A stretch of DNA of 64,000 bases from Desulfacinum sp. (GCA_014359885.1 JACIYN010000005.1:1-64000); one strand, 5' to 3'; shown: positions 34,569 to 44,559, counted from the first letter of the stretch. The notes: generated from the letters alone by a model not told the origin. Numbers and translations: made by a program.

Positions 34569-36332
34569 ATGCGCGATTTCGGATCAGGATCGGTTCAGAA
34601 GACCCATCTGCATCCCGTCCAGGGATTCGGAGGGGCCGTGGCCACGGAACATTATCTTTCCGCTGAGGCCGCCGTGGAAATTTTCCGAAAGGGGGGCAAC
34701 GCCTTCGACGCCGCCGCCGCGGCCACCTTCGTGGAAGGCCTGGTGAATCCCCACATGTTCACCCTCGGGGGCGAATGCCCCATGCTGCTTTATTCCGCAG
34801 CCCAGGACCGGGTCTTTTCGGTCAACGGCAACACAGAAGCCCCCAAACGGGCGACTCTGGAGGCCTACCGGAAACGGGGTCTGGACCTTCTACCACCCAA
34901 GGGGGTCGAGGTGGCCGGAACACCGGCGGCCGTGGCGGCACTGTTGGGCATGCTGGCCCGCTTCGGGCGCCTTCCGCTTTCCGAGATTCTCCAGCCTGCC
35001 CGCCAGTTGGCATTGGATGGCTTTCCCGTGCACCGGGGGCTGGTCCACATGCCCAAGTTCGGCATCCGCGAAAACGCCCGACTTTTCGCCGACCAATGGA
35101 CGGAGACCGCCCGCCTCTATATGACCGAAGAGGATCAACCCCTTCCGGTGGGAACGCGCCTGGTGAACGCCGCCTACGGCCGGGTCCTGGACGTTCTCTC
35201 GGACGCCGCCGCCGGACACGGGGAAGATCGGGTGCGGGGGATCCGGGCGGCCCGGGACGCCTTCTACCGCGGCGACATCGCCCGGGAAATCGAACGGTTT
35301 GTCCAGGAAAGGGACGGCTTTCTCACCATGGCCGATCTGGCCGACTACGAAACCCTGTTGGAAGAACCGGTCTTCGTGGATTTTCGTAACACCCGGGTCT
35401 TTAAGTGCGGCCCCTGGTCCCAGGGCCCTGTCTTCTTGCAGATGCTTCGCCTTCTGGACGGCTTCGACCTCCCCTCCATGGGACACAACAGCGCCGATTA
35501 TCTCCATACCTGGACGGAAGCGGCCAAACTCGCCTTTGCCGACCGGGAACAGTATTACGCCGATCCGCGGTTCGTGGACGTGCCCCTGGGCGCCCTGCTG
35601 AGCGAGGCCTACACCGAAAAGCGCCGCAGACTGATCGATCCACGCAGAGCCGACACCCATCTCCGGCCGGGCGACCCGGTCGCCGGCCAGGCCCTCTTGG
35701 ATCCCGAGAGGGTCTTTGTCTGGAAGAGTTGGGGCTACGGCACGGTCCATGTGGCCGTGGCGGATGCGGAAGGCAACCTGGCGGCGCTCACGCCCAGCGG
35801 CGGCTGGATCTCCGGAAACGAGGTGGTGCCTTCCCTCGGGTTCCCCTTGGGAACGCGCCTTCAGACCTTTTATCTGGATCCGGCCCACCCCAACGCCGCC
35901 GCTCCCGGCAAGCGCCCCCGCACGACCCTGAGCCCGTCCCTGGCCTTTCGGGACGGCCGCCCCTGGATGGCCTTCGGCACCATGGGTGGAGACCAGCAGG
36001 ACCAGTGGACCATCCAGTTTTTCCTCAACCGGGTGGTGTTCGGCATGGACATGCAGGAGGCCCTGGAGGCGCCCAAGGTCTGTTCCGATCACTTCCCGGG
36101 CACCTTCCATCCTCACGAAGCACAACCGGGGGTTCTCCGGGCGGAATCGCGCATTCCGGAGGCGGTGCAAGACGAACTGCTGGCGCGGGGCCATAAGGTG
36201 ACGGTGACGGAGCCCTGGATTCTGGGCTTCGTGTGCGCCGTGGCCCGGGAAGACGACGGCCTTCTGGAAGCGGGAGCCGATCCCAGGGGCCACCGGGCCG
36301 CCGTCTTTCCATCCTGTGCCCTTGCTCTTTGA
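34569..36332 (+). CDS. Gamma-glutamyltransferase family protein (YwrD/HpxW-like), no signal peptide
   Basis: This 587-residue GGT homologue keeps the predicted nucleophile Thr392 in WGYGTVHVAVAD (TTH in classical GGT). It also has ATEHYLSAEAAVEIFRKGGNAFDAAAAATFVEGLVNPH near the start and FGTMGGDQQDQWTIQ near the C-terminus, where classical GGT has GSPGG. The second active-site Ser pair is replaced by Thr-Thr (RTTLSP). These features resemble the YwrD/HpxW-like subgroup, which includes oxamate amidohydrolase, rather than glutathione-cleaving GGT. There is no N-terminal signal, so it acts in the cytoplasm. It leads a cluster with a TRAP transporter, suggesting it processes the imported compound. 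Confidence 0.85.
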   Translation: MRDFGSGSVQKTHLHPVQGFGGAVATEHYLSAEAAVEIFRKGGNAFDAAAAATFVEGLVNPHMFTLGGECPMLLYSAAQDRVFSVNGNTEAPKRATLEAYRKRGLDLLPPKGVEVAGTPAAVAALLGMLARFGRLPLSEILQPARQLALDGFPVHRGLVHMPKFGIRENARLFADQWTETARLYMTEEDQPLPVGTRLVNAAYGRVLDVLSDAAAGHGEDRVRGIRAARDAFYRGDIAREIERFVQERDGFLTMADLADYETLLEEPVFVDFRNTRVFKCGPWSQGPVFLQMLRLLDGFDLPSMGHNSADYLHTWTEAAKLAFADREQYYADPRFVDVPLGALLSEAYTEKRRRLIDPRRADTHLRPGDPVAGQALLDPERVFVWKSWGYGTVHVAVADAEGNLAALTPSGGWISGNEVVPSLGFPLGTRLQTFYLDPAHPNAAAPGKRPRTTLSPSLAFRDGRPWMAFGTMGGDQQDQWTIQFFLNRVVFGMDMQEALEAPKVCSDHFPGTFHPHEAQPGVLRAESRIPEAVQDELLARGHKVTVTEPWILGFVCAVAREDDGLLEAGADPRGHRAAVFPSCALAL

Positions 36333-36365
36333 GTCCATTGGAGAAAGGAGGACGACGAAAAACCC

Positions 36366-36911
36366 ATGCACTGGATCAGCAGGTTTTGCGACAGACTGGA
36401 TTCCGTGAACCGGGCCGTGGGCCGGGGAGTCTCCTGGGTGGCGCTCCTCATGGTGCTGGTGGTCACCGTGGACGTGATCATGCGCTATCTTTTCAAGATC
36501 ACTTTCGTGTTCGTCCAGGAGCTGGAATGGCACCTTTTCGGCGTGCTCTTCCTCATCGGTGCCGGCTACACCCTGCTCTACGACGACCACGTGCGCGTGG
36601 ACGTCTTCTACCAGCGCTTCAGCAAGAAGACCCAGGCCTGGATCAACTTCCTCGGCGCCCTCCTGGCGCTCTTTCCCGGATGTTATCTCATCATCGTCAC
36701 CTCCTGGCAGTTCGTCATGAATTCCTGGGCGGTGAACGAGGGCTCCCCCGACCCCGGAGGACTGCCGGCACGCTACATCCTGAAGGCCATGATCCCCATC
36801 GGTTTCGCTCTGGTGGCCCTGCAGGGAGTTCCCCTCACCCTTCGAAGCCTCATGGTCATTCTAGGGATGGAATCGGACTTCCATCCGGAAAGGAAGGAGG
36901 GCGCGCACTGA
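36366..36911 (+). CDS. dctQ: TRAP transporter small permease (DctQ)
   Basis: This 181-residue protein has four TMs, and LEWHLFGVLFLIGAGYTLLYDDHVRVDVFY is the DctQ family motif. It forms the membrane complex with DctM and works with a periplasmic DctP-type binding protein, driven by sodium or proton gradients. It starts 33 bp after the GGT-like gene, after GAGAAAGGAGGACGACGAAAAACCC, and overlaps DctM by one base. Confidence 0.93.
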   Translation: MHWISRFCDRLDSVNRAVGRGVSWVALLMVLVVTVDVIMRYLFKITFVFVQELEWHLFGVLFLIGAGYTLLYDDHVRVDVFYQRFSKKTQAWINFLGALLALFPGCYLIIVTSWQFVMNSWAVNEGSPDPGGLPARYILKAMIPIGFALVALQGVPLTLRSLMVILGMESDFHPERKEGAH

Positions 36912-38233
36912 TGATGGAATCCCTTCCCGGAATCATGTTTCTTGTCCTCACCATCCTCCTCATGTTCGGCTTTCCCGTGGCCTTCACCCTGCTGGGAACC
37001 GCCCTGTGCTTCGGCCTGATCGGCTTCGGATGGAATTTTTTCAACCTGCTGCCCCTGCGGATCTGGGGCGTGATGACCAACTTCACGCTCTTGGCCGTGC
37101 CCCTTTTCGTCTTCATGGGGGTGATGCTGGAACGAAGCGGGATCGCCGAGGAGCTTCTGGAAACCATGGCGCTCCTTTTCGGGCGCATGCGGGGCGGGCT
37201 GGCCATCTCCGTGGTGGTGGTGGGGGCTCTCCTGGGCGCCTCCACGGGTATCGTGGGCGCCACGGTGGTCACCATGGGGCTTCTGAGCCTTCCCACCATG
37301 CTGCGGCGCGGCTACCAGCCCGAACTGGCCACGGGAACCATCTCTGCTTCGGGAACCCTGGGGCAGATCATCCCCCCCAGCATCGTCCTGGTTCTCCTGG
37401 GGGACATCATCGGCGTGTCGGTGGGGGATCTCTTCATCGGCGCCGTCATCCCAGGCCTGGTGCTGGTGGCTCTTTACATCATCTACATCGCCGTGATCGC
37501 ACGGATCAAACCGAAGTGGGCCCCCCTGATCCCCAGGGAAGAATGGGACCAGATCCTGGAAGCCGGTCTCTTCAAGCGCGTGATGCGGGCCCTGGTCCCC
37601 CCGCTCTTTCTCATGGTGAGCGTGCTGGGGTCCATCTTCGCCGGCATCGCCTCCCCCACGGAAGCCGCCGCCGTGGGCGCAACGGGCTCCATGATCCTGG
37701 CCGCCGCCAACAAACGGTTCAACATGGACATTCTGGCTCAAGTCATGCAGACCACCACCCGGCTCACCTGCATGGTCTTCATCATCCTGGTGGGCGCCGG
37801 CGCCTTCGGTCTCGTCTTTCGCGGCCTCGGCGGCGACCACTGGGTGCGCAACTACATCGAGCACATCCCCTACGGCAAGTGGGGCGTGCTCTTCATCTGC
37901 ATGACCATCGTCTTCGTGATCGGATTCTTCCTGGACTTCATCGAGATCACCTTCATCCACATCCCGGTGCTGGCGCCCATCATGAAAGACATGGGCTTCG
38001 ATCCCCTCTGGTTCGCCATCCTCTTCGCCGTGAATCTCCAGACGTCCTTCATGACGCCTCCCTTCGGATTCTCGCTCTTTTATCTCAAGGGGGTGGCGCC
38101 CCCGGAGATCACCACCGGACACATCTACCGCGGGATCATCCCCTTTGTGATCCTGCAGCTCCTGGGGCTGCTGACCCTGGTCTTCTTCCCCTCCTTCGCC
38201 ACGTGGCTGCCCCGGGTGGTTTTCGGCTCCTGA
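36911..38233 (+). CDS. dctM: TRAP transporter large permease (DctM)
   Basis: This 440-residue, 12-TM protein begins MMESLPGIMFLVLTILLMFGFPVAFTLLG. It has the family signatures ALLGASTGIVGATVVTMGLLSLPTMLRRGY and SGTLGQIIPPSIVLVLLGDIIG. It is the ion-coupled transport unit of the TRAP system. Its binding protein gene lies 1.5 kb downstream beyond an opposing exporter gene. Confidence 0.94.
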   Translation: MMESLPGIMFLVLTILLMFGFPVAFTLLGTALCFGLIGFGWNFFNLLPLRIWGVMTNFTLLAVPLFVFMGVMLERSGIAEELLETMALLFGRMRGGLAISVVVVGALLGASTGIVGATVVTMGLLSLPTMLRRGYQPELATGTISASGTLGQIIPPSIVLVLLGDIIGVSVGDLFIGAVIPGLVLVALYIIYIAVIARIKPKWAPLIPREEWDQILEAGLFKRVMRALVPPLFLMVSVLGSIFAGIASPTEAAAVGATGSMILAAANKRFNMDILAQVMQTTTRLTCMVFIILVGAGAFGLVFRGLGGDHWVRNYIEHIPYGKWGVLFICMTIVFVIGFFLDFIEITFIHIPVLAPIMKDMGFDPLWFAILFAVNLQTSFMTPPFGFSLFYLKGVAPPEITTGHIYRGIIPFVILQLLGLLTLVFFPSFATWLPRVVFGS

Positions 38234-38305
38234 GGATCAGACCTGGCCGGCAGCCTGGCGGCTCTTACGGGGGAGCACGCGGGGATTTCCAGGAGACAGG
38301 ACGAT

Positions 38306-38337
38306 GGGTAGGGGCGAAAGATCTTTCGCCCCTACCC
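38306..38337. repeat. Perfect 32-bp palindrome of the dispersed repeat family (variant centre)
   Basis: GGGTAGGGGCGAAAGA is followed by its exact reverse complement TCTTTCGCCCCTACCC. Compared with the other copies the centre reads GAAAGATCTTTC instead of GAATAATCATTC. It stands between convergent DctM and DMT exporter genes and may also terminate transcription. Confidence 0.75.
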
Positions 38338-38511
38338 TTGTGCCACACTTAGAGGATACCCAACCCTGTATTGGCCATACGCGTGAATCTTAGACGTGAA
38401 GAATTAATCGCCCCGACGGTTGTTCTCAAGGTTGCGATCGGTCTCTTTTTGCCGCAGGCTTCCGCGATGGGAGTTGCCGCCTGGCCGTTTTCCCGCTGTG
38501 GGGGACGATGT

Positions 38512-39447
38512 CTACCTTCCCGAAAGGCAGTAACCCACCAGGCCGGCGACGATGAGGACTAGGCCCAGCCCGCCCAGGAGATCCGGCCAGGCTCCGGCAA
38601 GGAAGACGATCTCTCCCAGGAGCGAGAAAACCACCTCGCCGGCCTGGGTGGCGTCCACGGCCGCAATGGCCATGGGAGCGTGGGTGGCGTTGCGGGCGTG
38701 GTAGAAAAGGGACGTGGCGATGACCCCGGAAGAAAGGGCCACGAGGCCGGTCTGCAACCACTGGGACGATCCGGGTGCGGGCGGGAGAACGAACAGGGCC
38801 AGGACGATCCAGAAGGGAACGGACCCCAGGGTCATGAGAAAGACGCAGCTGGGAGCGTCTTCCAAAAGCCGGGATCGAAGGGCCGGTATGCGCCCCCGGC
38901 CGCCGTGGCAGGCCGTGTTGAGCATCTGGTTCCCGGTTGGATAGGCCAAGGCGGCCACAAGCACGGGGAGAACCCCCAGGAGAGCCTCGCGAAGCCCCAG
39001 GCCCCGCTGCACGTGTTCGGCGTTGACCAGGGCGATGCCCAGGAAGATGGCCACGGCGAAGAGCACCCCACGGACCGGAACCCGGCGGCCGACGGCCGCC
39101 AGGACAACGGGCGTGGCCAGGATGGTGGCCTGCCACGTGGCGGCGATCACCCAGCCGGGCGCATGATCGGCGGCGAAGCACAAGGCCGCATAGAAGACTC
39201 CGAATCCGATGCCGCCCGCCACACACCAGAAGAGGAGGTGGGAGGCGAAGAGCCTGAAAAGGCTTTTCAGTCGACCGGGACCGTGCCGCACGGTGATCCA
39301 GCAGGCCAGGATGCCGATCATGTAGAGGTACCGGAGGGATGCGGACCAGAACCAGTGACCGCCCCCCAGACTCATGGATCGGTTCAGGATGAAGGTGGCG
39401 CTGAAAAAGGCGGAGGCCGCCAGCCCCAGCAGGACGAGTCGAACCAT
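38512..39447 (-). CDS. DMT-superfamily exporter, EamA/EmrE-like
   Basis: With the ATG at 39447 (AAAGGATCGACCC upstream) the protein is 311 residues with about ten TMs. It contains LASLRYLYMIGILACWITVRHG-type segments (SLRYLYMIG), GVFYAALCFAADHAPGWVIAATWQATILATP, and a C-terminal EVVFSLLGEIVFLAGAWPDLLGGLGLVLIVAGLVG typical of EamA-like permeases. It runs opposite to the flanking TRAP genes and interrupts DctQM from DctP, so it may be a later insertion. The substrate is unknown. Confidence 0.75.
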   Translation of the reverse strand: MVRLVLLGLAASAFFSATFILNRSMSLGGGHWFWSASLRYLYMIGILACWITVRHGPGRLKSLFRLFASHLLFWCVAGGIGFGVFYAALCFAADHAPGWVIAATWQATILATPVVLAAVGRRVPVRGVLFAVAIFLGIALVNAEHVQRGLGLREALLGVLPVLVAALAYPTGNQMLNTACHGGRGRIPALRSRLLEDAPSCVFLMTLGSVPFWIVLALFVLPPAPGSSQWLQTGLVALSSGVIATSLFYHARNATHAPMAIAAVDATQAGEVVFSLLGEIVFLAGAWPDLLGGLGLVLIVAGLVGYCLSGR

Positions 39448-39782
39448 GGGTCGATCCTTTACGGTTTGCGAAAAACGGGCAGTCCCAAGAGCTAGTGCTT
39501 TATAGCACAACGTTTGCCATTTCAAAACAACCGTGCTAGATAGAGGGCTCGTGCATGCGGTGCTCGGCATGTTCCCTGAATCCTCGTCCCGGAACTCGCC
39601 TCTTCCCGTGCAGTCTCTCACGTTCACACAGGCGACCAGCCCCACACGAGTGCCGCGGCAAAGCCAACTCGTCGTGATTTCGGTGTCACCGTGACCCTGG
39701 GGATCTTCGTGTCCCAAGAGTCGCACTCCTTCGCGGACTGTGAGGTCCTATCCAACCAAGATCCACGCAAGAGGAGGAACGA
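39448..39782. promoter_or_regulatory. Divergent promoter region (exporter / DctP)
   Basis: This 335-bp divergent intergenic region has no ORF. A GTGCT-TTAT-AGCAC palindrome at 39495-39508 lies 48 bp upstream of the exporter start and may be an operator. The DctP gene is preceded by AAGAGGAGGAAC. Confidence 0.35.
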
Positions 39783-40868
39783 ATGGACAGAAGAAACTTC
39801 CTGAAGAAGGTGGGCGTCGGTACGGCAGCGGCCGCAGCGGCCACCGCGGTGAACGCCCCCTACGTGTGGCCCAAAGGCAAGACGTACCTATGGCGCATGG
39901 TGACCACGTGGCCGCCCGAACTGCCGGTCCTTCAAACGGGTGCGGTGCGCTTTGCCAAGCGCGTGGAGGAAATGAGCGAGGGGCGCATCAAGATCGAGGT
40001 GTATGCGGGCGGCGAACTGGTCCCGCCTCTCGGCACCTTCGATGCCGTTAGTCAGGGTACCGTGGAATGCGGGAGCGGTGCCTCCTACTACTGGGCCGGC
40101 AAGACCCCGGCCGCCCAGTGGTTCTCGGCGGTTCCCTTCGGCCTGAACGCCCAGGGCAACAACGCCTGGTTCTATTCGGGCGGCGGCCTTCAGCTTTGGG
40201 AAGAAGTCTACGCTCCCTTCAACGTGGTGCCCCGACCCCAGGGCAACACCGGCGTGCAGATGGGCGGTTGGTTCAACAAGAAGATCAACACCATCGACGA
40301 CTACAAGGGCCTGAAGATGCGCATCCCCGGCCTGGGAGGCAAGGTGGTGGCCAAGGCGGGCGGCACTGTGGTGCTCTTGGCGGGCGGGGAGATCTACACT
40401 TCGCTGGAACGCGGCGTGATCGACGCCACCGAGTGGGTGGGCCCGCTCCACGACCTGCGCATGGGATTCTATCAGGCGGCCAAGTACTACTATTATCCGG
40501 GCTGGCACGAACCCGGCACCACCCTGGAGGTGATCTTCAACAAGAAGGCCTACGACAGCCTGCCCAAGGATCTGCAGGCCGTGATCGATGCCGCCGCGGC
40601 CGAGACCAACCTGTGGAGTCTCTGCGAGTTCGAATCCCAAAACGGGGCGGCTCTTCAGACCCTGGTCAACGAACACAAGGTCCAGCTGGTCCGCTTCCCC
40701 GATGAGGTCTTGAAGGCGCTTCGAAAGCTTGCCGACGAGACCATCGAGGAGGAGGCCGACAAGGACCCCATGGCCCGCAAGGTCCACGAGGCCTTCAAGG
40801 CCTTCAAGGCCAAAGTTGGCGCTTGGGGAACGGTCTCCGAGGGGGCTTACTATAACGCCATCGGCTGA
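39783..40868 (+). CDS. dctP: TRAP transporter periplasmic substrate-binding protein (DctP/TakP-type), Tat-exported
   Basis: This 361-residue protein has a twin-arginine signal (MDRRNFLKKVGVGTAAAAAAT). The DctP core follows: TTWPPELPVLQTGAVRFAKRVEEMSEGRIKIEVYAGGELVPPLGTFDAV and LKMRIPGLGGKVVAKAGGTVVLLAGGEIYTSLERGVIDATEWVGP, with the conserved ligand-carboxylate-binding Arg in KMRIPG. YYYPGWHEPGTTLEVIFNK resembles TakP-like binders of 2-oxoacids and lactate. It works with the DctQM pair 1.5 kb upstream. A 9-bp stem hairpin at 40916 follows. Confidence 0.92.
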   Translation: MDRRNFLKKVGVGTAAAAAATAVNAPYVWPKGKTYLWRMVTTWPPELPVLQTGAVRFAKRVEEMSEGRIKIEVYAGGELVPPLGTFDAVSQGTVECGSGASYYWAGKTPAAQWFSAVPFGLNAQGNNAWFYSGGGLQLWEEVYAPFNVVPRPQGNTGVQMGGWFNKKINTIDDYKGLKMRIPGLGGKVVAKAGGTVVLLAGGEIYTSLERGVIDATEWVGPLHDLRMGFYQAAKYYYYPGWHEPGTTLEVIFNKKAYDSLPKDLQAVIDAAAAETNLWSLCEFESQNGAALQTLVNEHKVQLVRFPDEVLKALRKLADETIEEEADKDPMARKVHEAFKAFKAKVGAWGTVSEGAYYNAIG

Positions 40869-40915
40869 CCCATCTCTTAGCGGCGACCAGCGAGACTTCC
40901 TTCCGTGCATAGAAA

Positions 40916-40937
40916 AGCCCCCGCTCCGGCGGGGGCT
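40916..40937 (+). terminator. Hairpin terminator after dctP
   Basis: AGCCCCCGC pairs with GCGGGGGCT around a TCCG loop, 48 bp after the dctP stop. No clear U-tract follows (GTCGTATT), so termination may be partial. Confidence 0.6.
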
Positions 40938-41015
40938 GTCGTATTGGATCCCTGTTGGCGCGGGGTTGACGAATGGGCGTTGAACGGCGCAAATCTGCCA
41001 TCCTCGGACAGGTTC

Positions 41016-44000
41016 CTAGGCCTCGTCCTTCTCCGGCTGCGACGGCTCCGCCTTCCCGCCGTCCAGGACCCGTCGGACGGTGGTGAGAAATTCCCCCAAG
41101 TCGTAGGGCTTCTTGATGAAGGCCTGACAACGCCTTTCCAGCCGCTCCTTCCTTGCAGGATGCACCCCGGCGCCGCTGGCGATCACCACGGGACAAGTAA
41201 AACCCCGCCGGCGCAATTCCTCCAAACATGCGTCCCCCCCCAGGGTGGGCATGAGCAGGTCCAGCACAATCAGGGAAATATTATCCCCCTCCCGCTCCAG
41301 CACCTCCAGCGCCGACGCCCCGTCCAGGGCCTTCAGCACATGATAGCCCTTTTCCCTCAATGCGTTTTCAGCCAGCTCCAGGATCGGCAGTTCGTCATCC
41401 ACGATCAGGATGGTTTCGCGCCCCCCCGGCAAGTCCACTCCGAAGGACCCCGCCTCGTCTCCCTCTTGAAACTCCCTGGCTGTCGGCAGCAGGATCTCGA
41501 ATCGAGTGCCCTTGCCCGGTTTGCTGGCGCAACGAATATGTCCCCGATGGCTCCGAATGATCCCGTACACCATGGCCAGGCCCAGGCCGGTGCCCTCTCC
41601 CACCCCTTTGGTGGTGAAAAAGGGCTCAAAGATGTGCTGGCTCGTCTCCGGATCCATTCCGCAACCCGTATCCCACACGGACAGGCGGATATAGATTCCC
41701 GGCTTCAAAAGATCCTCGGCCCCCTCCCCGTCCGTTTCTTGTATTTCCTCCACAGCCGTTTCGATCCCCAGTTCCCCCCCTTCGGGCATGGCGTCCTTGG
41801 CATTGATGGCCAGGTTCATGATGACCTGTTCCATCTGGGTCGGGTCGATGAGAGCCGGCGGCAGCTCGGGAGCCAGGTTTACCCGGATTCGGATGGTTTT
41901 GGGAAGAGTCCTTTCCAGAATGCCTTGCAGAGACCGGACCTCGCGGTTCAGGTCCGTGGGGCGCGGATGGGTTTCCATGCGCCGACTGAAGGTGAGCAAT
42001 CCCTGGGTGAGATCGGCCCCCCGCCGCGCGGCCTGCCGAATTCTTTCCGCGCTCTTTCGGACGCGATCATCCTCTCCGCAGCGCATGAGCAGCAGTTCGG
42101 AAAAACCGTGAATGGTTTGCAGCAGGTTGTTGAAGTCGTGGGCGATCCCGCCCGCCAGAACCCCGATGGCTTCCAGCTTCTGGGCGTGCATCAAGCGCTG
42201 CTCCAGGTTCTTTCTTTCCGTAATGTCCCGAAGGACCCCTTGAAGCACCCAGCGCCCCTGATGCATTACCAGGGAGGGGGATACCTCGGCGAGAAAGTAT
42301 CTGCCGTCCTGTCTCCTCATGCGATAAGTGTTGGGAGGGGCATCGGGGGAAACCAGGCCTTGTTTCCGCCGCTCCAACGCCTCCATGGCACGTGGGCGGT
42401 CTTCCGGGTGGATAAGCCTCCAGATGTTGAGGTCCGCCAGTCCGGCCTTGTCCGCACCGAATATTTCCAGGATCCGATCGTTATGGAAGATCAGTTGCCC
42501 CGATTCCATGTCCGCCATGAAAAAACCGTCCAGAGTGTTTTCCACCAGCGACCGGTATCGCTGCTCGCTTTCCGCCAGCGCCAGTTCGGCCTCTTTCCGC
42601 GCCGTGATGTCCCGCCCCACCCCGACGATGGCTTCCACCCGTCCGTCGGCATCCAACACGGCCATGTCCGCCCAGGCCAGCCATCTCCACCCGTGCCGGG
42701 TCATGGCTCTCTGTTCCACGTAACAGGTGTGCGGGGGGCGAAAGAGCTTTTCCATCTCCCTCAGCGTCTTTTCCCGGTCCTCTTCGTGGACCAGCGGCAC
42801 AAAGCTTTGCCCCAGGAGCTCCTCTTCCTTCTTGCCGAAGAGGTCGCAGTAGGAGGGACTTACGAAGAGAAAGCGCCCTTCCCGATCCACCTTGACCACA
42901 AGGTCCGTTTGGTGTTCCACGAGCAGACGGTATTTTTCCTCGCTCTCCTTCAGCTCCTCTTCGTACCGCCTCTGTTGCGTCACATCGCGGATAACCACCA
43001 CCGATCCCGCCTCGGGCCCCTCGGGATCACTCAAAGGACGGCTCGTCACCTCCAGATGTTTTTCCAAGGCGGGCGAATAGAAATCCTTTCGGGACAAACA
43101 AAAGGGGCCAGAGGACGGCGCATCGAACGACTCAGCGCTTTTCCCCGCCAATTCCAAGAACACCTCCCGCCACGGGCTGCCGACGAGACGGGTCCTTTGT
43201 CCATGAAAAAGGTTCTCCGCCGCCCTGTTGGCACGCTCCACCACGCCGTTTTCATCCACCACGAGGATGGCCTCATGGGTGGCATCGAAGGTCCGTTCCC
43301 AGTCGCGTGCCGTTTCGTGCCACTTGGACACGGCCGCCGAAAGTCCCCGGGACATGGCCTGGAAGGCGTTCCACATGGCCCGGATCTCCTCGGCACCCCC
43401 TCGCCGGCCCCACGGCGCGGAGGGTTCCGGGGGCGACGTGCGGCGCGCCTCCGCGGCGGAAAAGAGATCATCCTCGTTGGGAGTCAGCGTTTCCGCCTGA
43501 GCCTGGAGAGCCCGTAACGGTTCGACGATGCGCCGGACAAAGACGACTCCGATCAAGGCGGCAAGAAGTACCGCCAAGGACATCCCGACCGCCGCCGTGG
43601 CCCTCACGTAGCCCACCGGGGACAGAGCCTTCTGCCTGGGCACCAACACGGCCAGGATCCATCCCGTTTCCGGCACCCGGCGGGCCGTCACCATCCACAC
43701 CTCCTCGTCGCCGCCCATCCGAATTTCCTCGAAGGACCTCCCGCCATCGACCATCTTGAGAATCCGCCCGATGGACTCCATGTCTTCGTAGCCCAGAACC
43801 ATCTTCCGGTCGGGATGAATGATCCGCAAGCCCGCCGCTGTCCAAAGGACCACATGGCCACCTCCTTCCACAGCCAGCGTCCGGAGGTGTCCGAAGGCAT
43901 GGGGCGCCAACAGGCGCACGGAGCAACCAAGCATGCCGAGAATCCCACCCTGGGCGTCACGAAGGGGAGCGGCAATGGTGAGGACCGGCTCCCCGGTCCT

Positions 44001-44450
44001 TTGAGACCGATAGGGCACTCCGATGATCGTCTTTTTCTCCGCCATGCACTTCTTGAAGTAGTGCCGATGGCTGAAGTCCCGCCCGCGAAGATCCCGATGC
44101 GCGGGGTAGTCCGCCCAAAGCCTTCCCCGGGCATCCAGGACGAACATGCCGTTGTCGAAAAAGGCAAAAGTGTCCGTGAAGTCCCTCAAAGCCCTCTCCA
44201 CCTGCGGGACCTCCCACGGCGCCATCTCCTGCACGGGCAGCGCCTGGGCCATGAACGTCACGTTTTGAACGGCACTGGCCAGAAATTGACTCACATGATG
44301 GACGCACGCTTCGGCTGTGCTGTAAAGCCCCCCCTGAATGGTCTTCAGCAACGTCCTTTCCAGGAAGATCAGATAGAGAATGCTCGATACCCCCACAATG
44401 ATCGAGACGACTCCGGCGAGCAGGAGGCTTGTCTGCTGTTTCAGCGTCAT
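41016..44450 (-). CDS. Hybrid sensor histidine kinase with Cache, HAMP, three PAS and receiver domains
   Basis: From the ATG at 44450 (CGGAGCTCTCCC upstream) the protein has 1144 residues. A TM (about 8-30), a periplasmic dCache-like domain (about 35-275; LDARGRLWADYPAHRDLRGRDFSHRHYF and ILGMLGCSV), a second TM (about 285-305) and HAMP are followed by three PAS domains (about 385-495, 505-620, 630-745). The dimerisation domain then holds His771 (GIAHDFNN), with an ATPase domain (NLAINAKDAM, DTGCGM, TGLGLAMVYGI) and a C-terminal receiver with LIVDDE and LLMPTLGGD. It senses an outside signal and phosphorelays to an unknown partner. The neighbouring Crp/Fnr regulator lies 170 bp upstream on the same strand. 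Confidence 0.93.
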   Translation of the reverse strand: MTLKQQTSLLLAGVVSIIVGVSSILYLIFLERTLLKTIQGGLYSTAEACVHHVSQFLASAVQNVTFMAQALPVQEMAPWEVPQVERALRDFTDTFAFFDNGMFVLDARGRLWADYPAHRDLRGRDFSHRHYFKKCMAEKKTIIGVPYRSQRTGEPVLTIAAPLRDAQGGILGMLGCSVRLLAPHAFGHLRTLAVEGGGHVVLWTAAGLRIIHPDRKMVLGYEDMESIGRILKMVDGGRSFEEIRMGGDEEVWMVTARRVPETGWILAVLVPRQKALSPVGYVRATAAVGMSLAVLLAALIGVVFVRRIVEPLRALQAQAETLTPNEDDLFSAAEARRTSPPEPSAPWGRRGGAEEIRAMWNAFQAMSRGLSAAVSKWHETARDWERTFDATHEAILVVDENGVVERANRAAENLFHGQRTRLVGSPWREVFLELAGKSAESFDAPSSGPFCLSRKDFYSPALEKHLEVTSRPLSDPEGPEAGSVVVIRDVTQQRRYEEELKESEEKYRLLVEHQTDLVVKVDREGRFLFVSPSYCDLFGKKEEELLGQSFVPLVHEEDREKTLREMEKLFRPPHTCYVEQRAMTRHGWRWLAWADMAVLDADGRVEAIVGVGRDITARKEAELALAESEQRYRSLVENTLDGFFMADMESGQLIFHNDRILEIFGADKAGLADLNIWRLIHPEDRPRAMEALERRKQGLVSPDAPPNTYRMRRQDGRYFLAEVSPSLVMHQGRWVLQGVLRDITERKNLEQRLMHAQKLEAIGVLAGGIAHDFNNLLQTIHGFSELLLMRCGEDDRVRKSAERIRQAARRGADLTQGLLTFSRRMETHPRPTDLNREVRSLQGILERTLPKTIRIRVNLAPELPPALIDPTQMEQVIMNLAINAKDAMPEGGELGIETAVEEIQETDGEGAEDLLKPGIYIRLSVWDTGCGMDPETSQHIFEPFFTTKGVGEGTGLGLAMVYGIIRSHRGHIRCASKPGKGTRFEILLPTAREFQEGDEAGSFGVDLPGGRETILIVDDELPILELAENALREKGYHVLKALDGASALEVLEREGDNISLIVLDLLMPTLGGDACLEELRRRGFTCPVVIASGAGVHPARKERLERRCQAFIKKPYDLGEFLTTVRRVLDGGKAEPSQPEKDEA

Positions 44451-44559
44451 GGGAGAGCTCCGGAAAAGCTGAGGCAACTTGGCGGATGCGACATTTCCGG
44501 CAGAGCTTCCGAAAATGCCTCTGTTGTTTCTCCCTTGAGAGGATTTTCCAGCACGCTAT

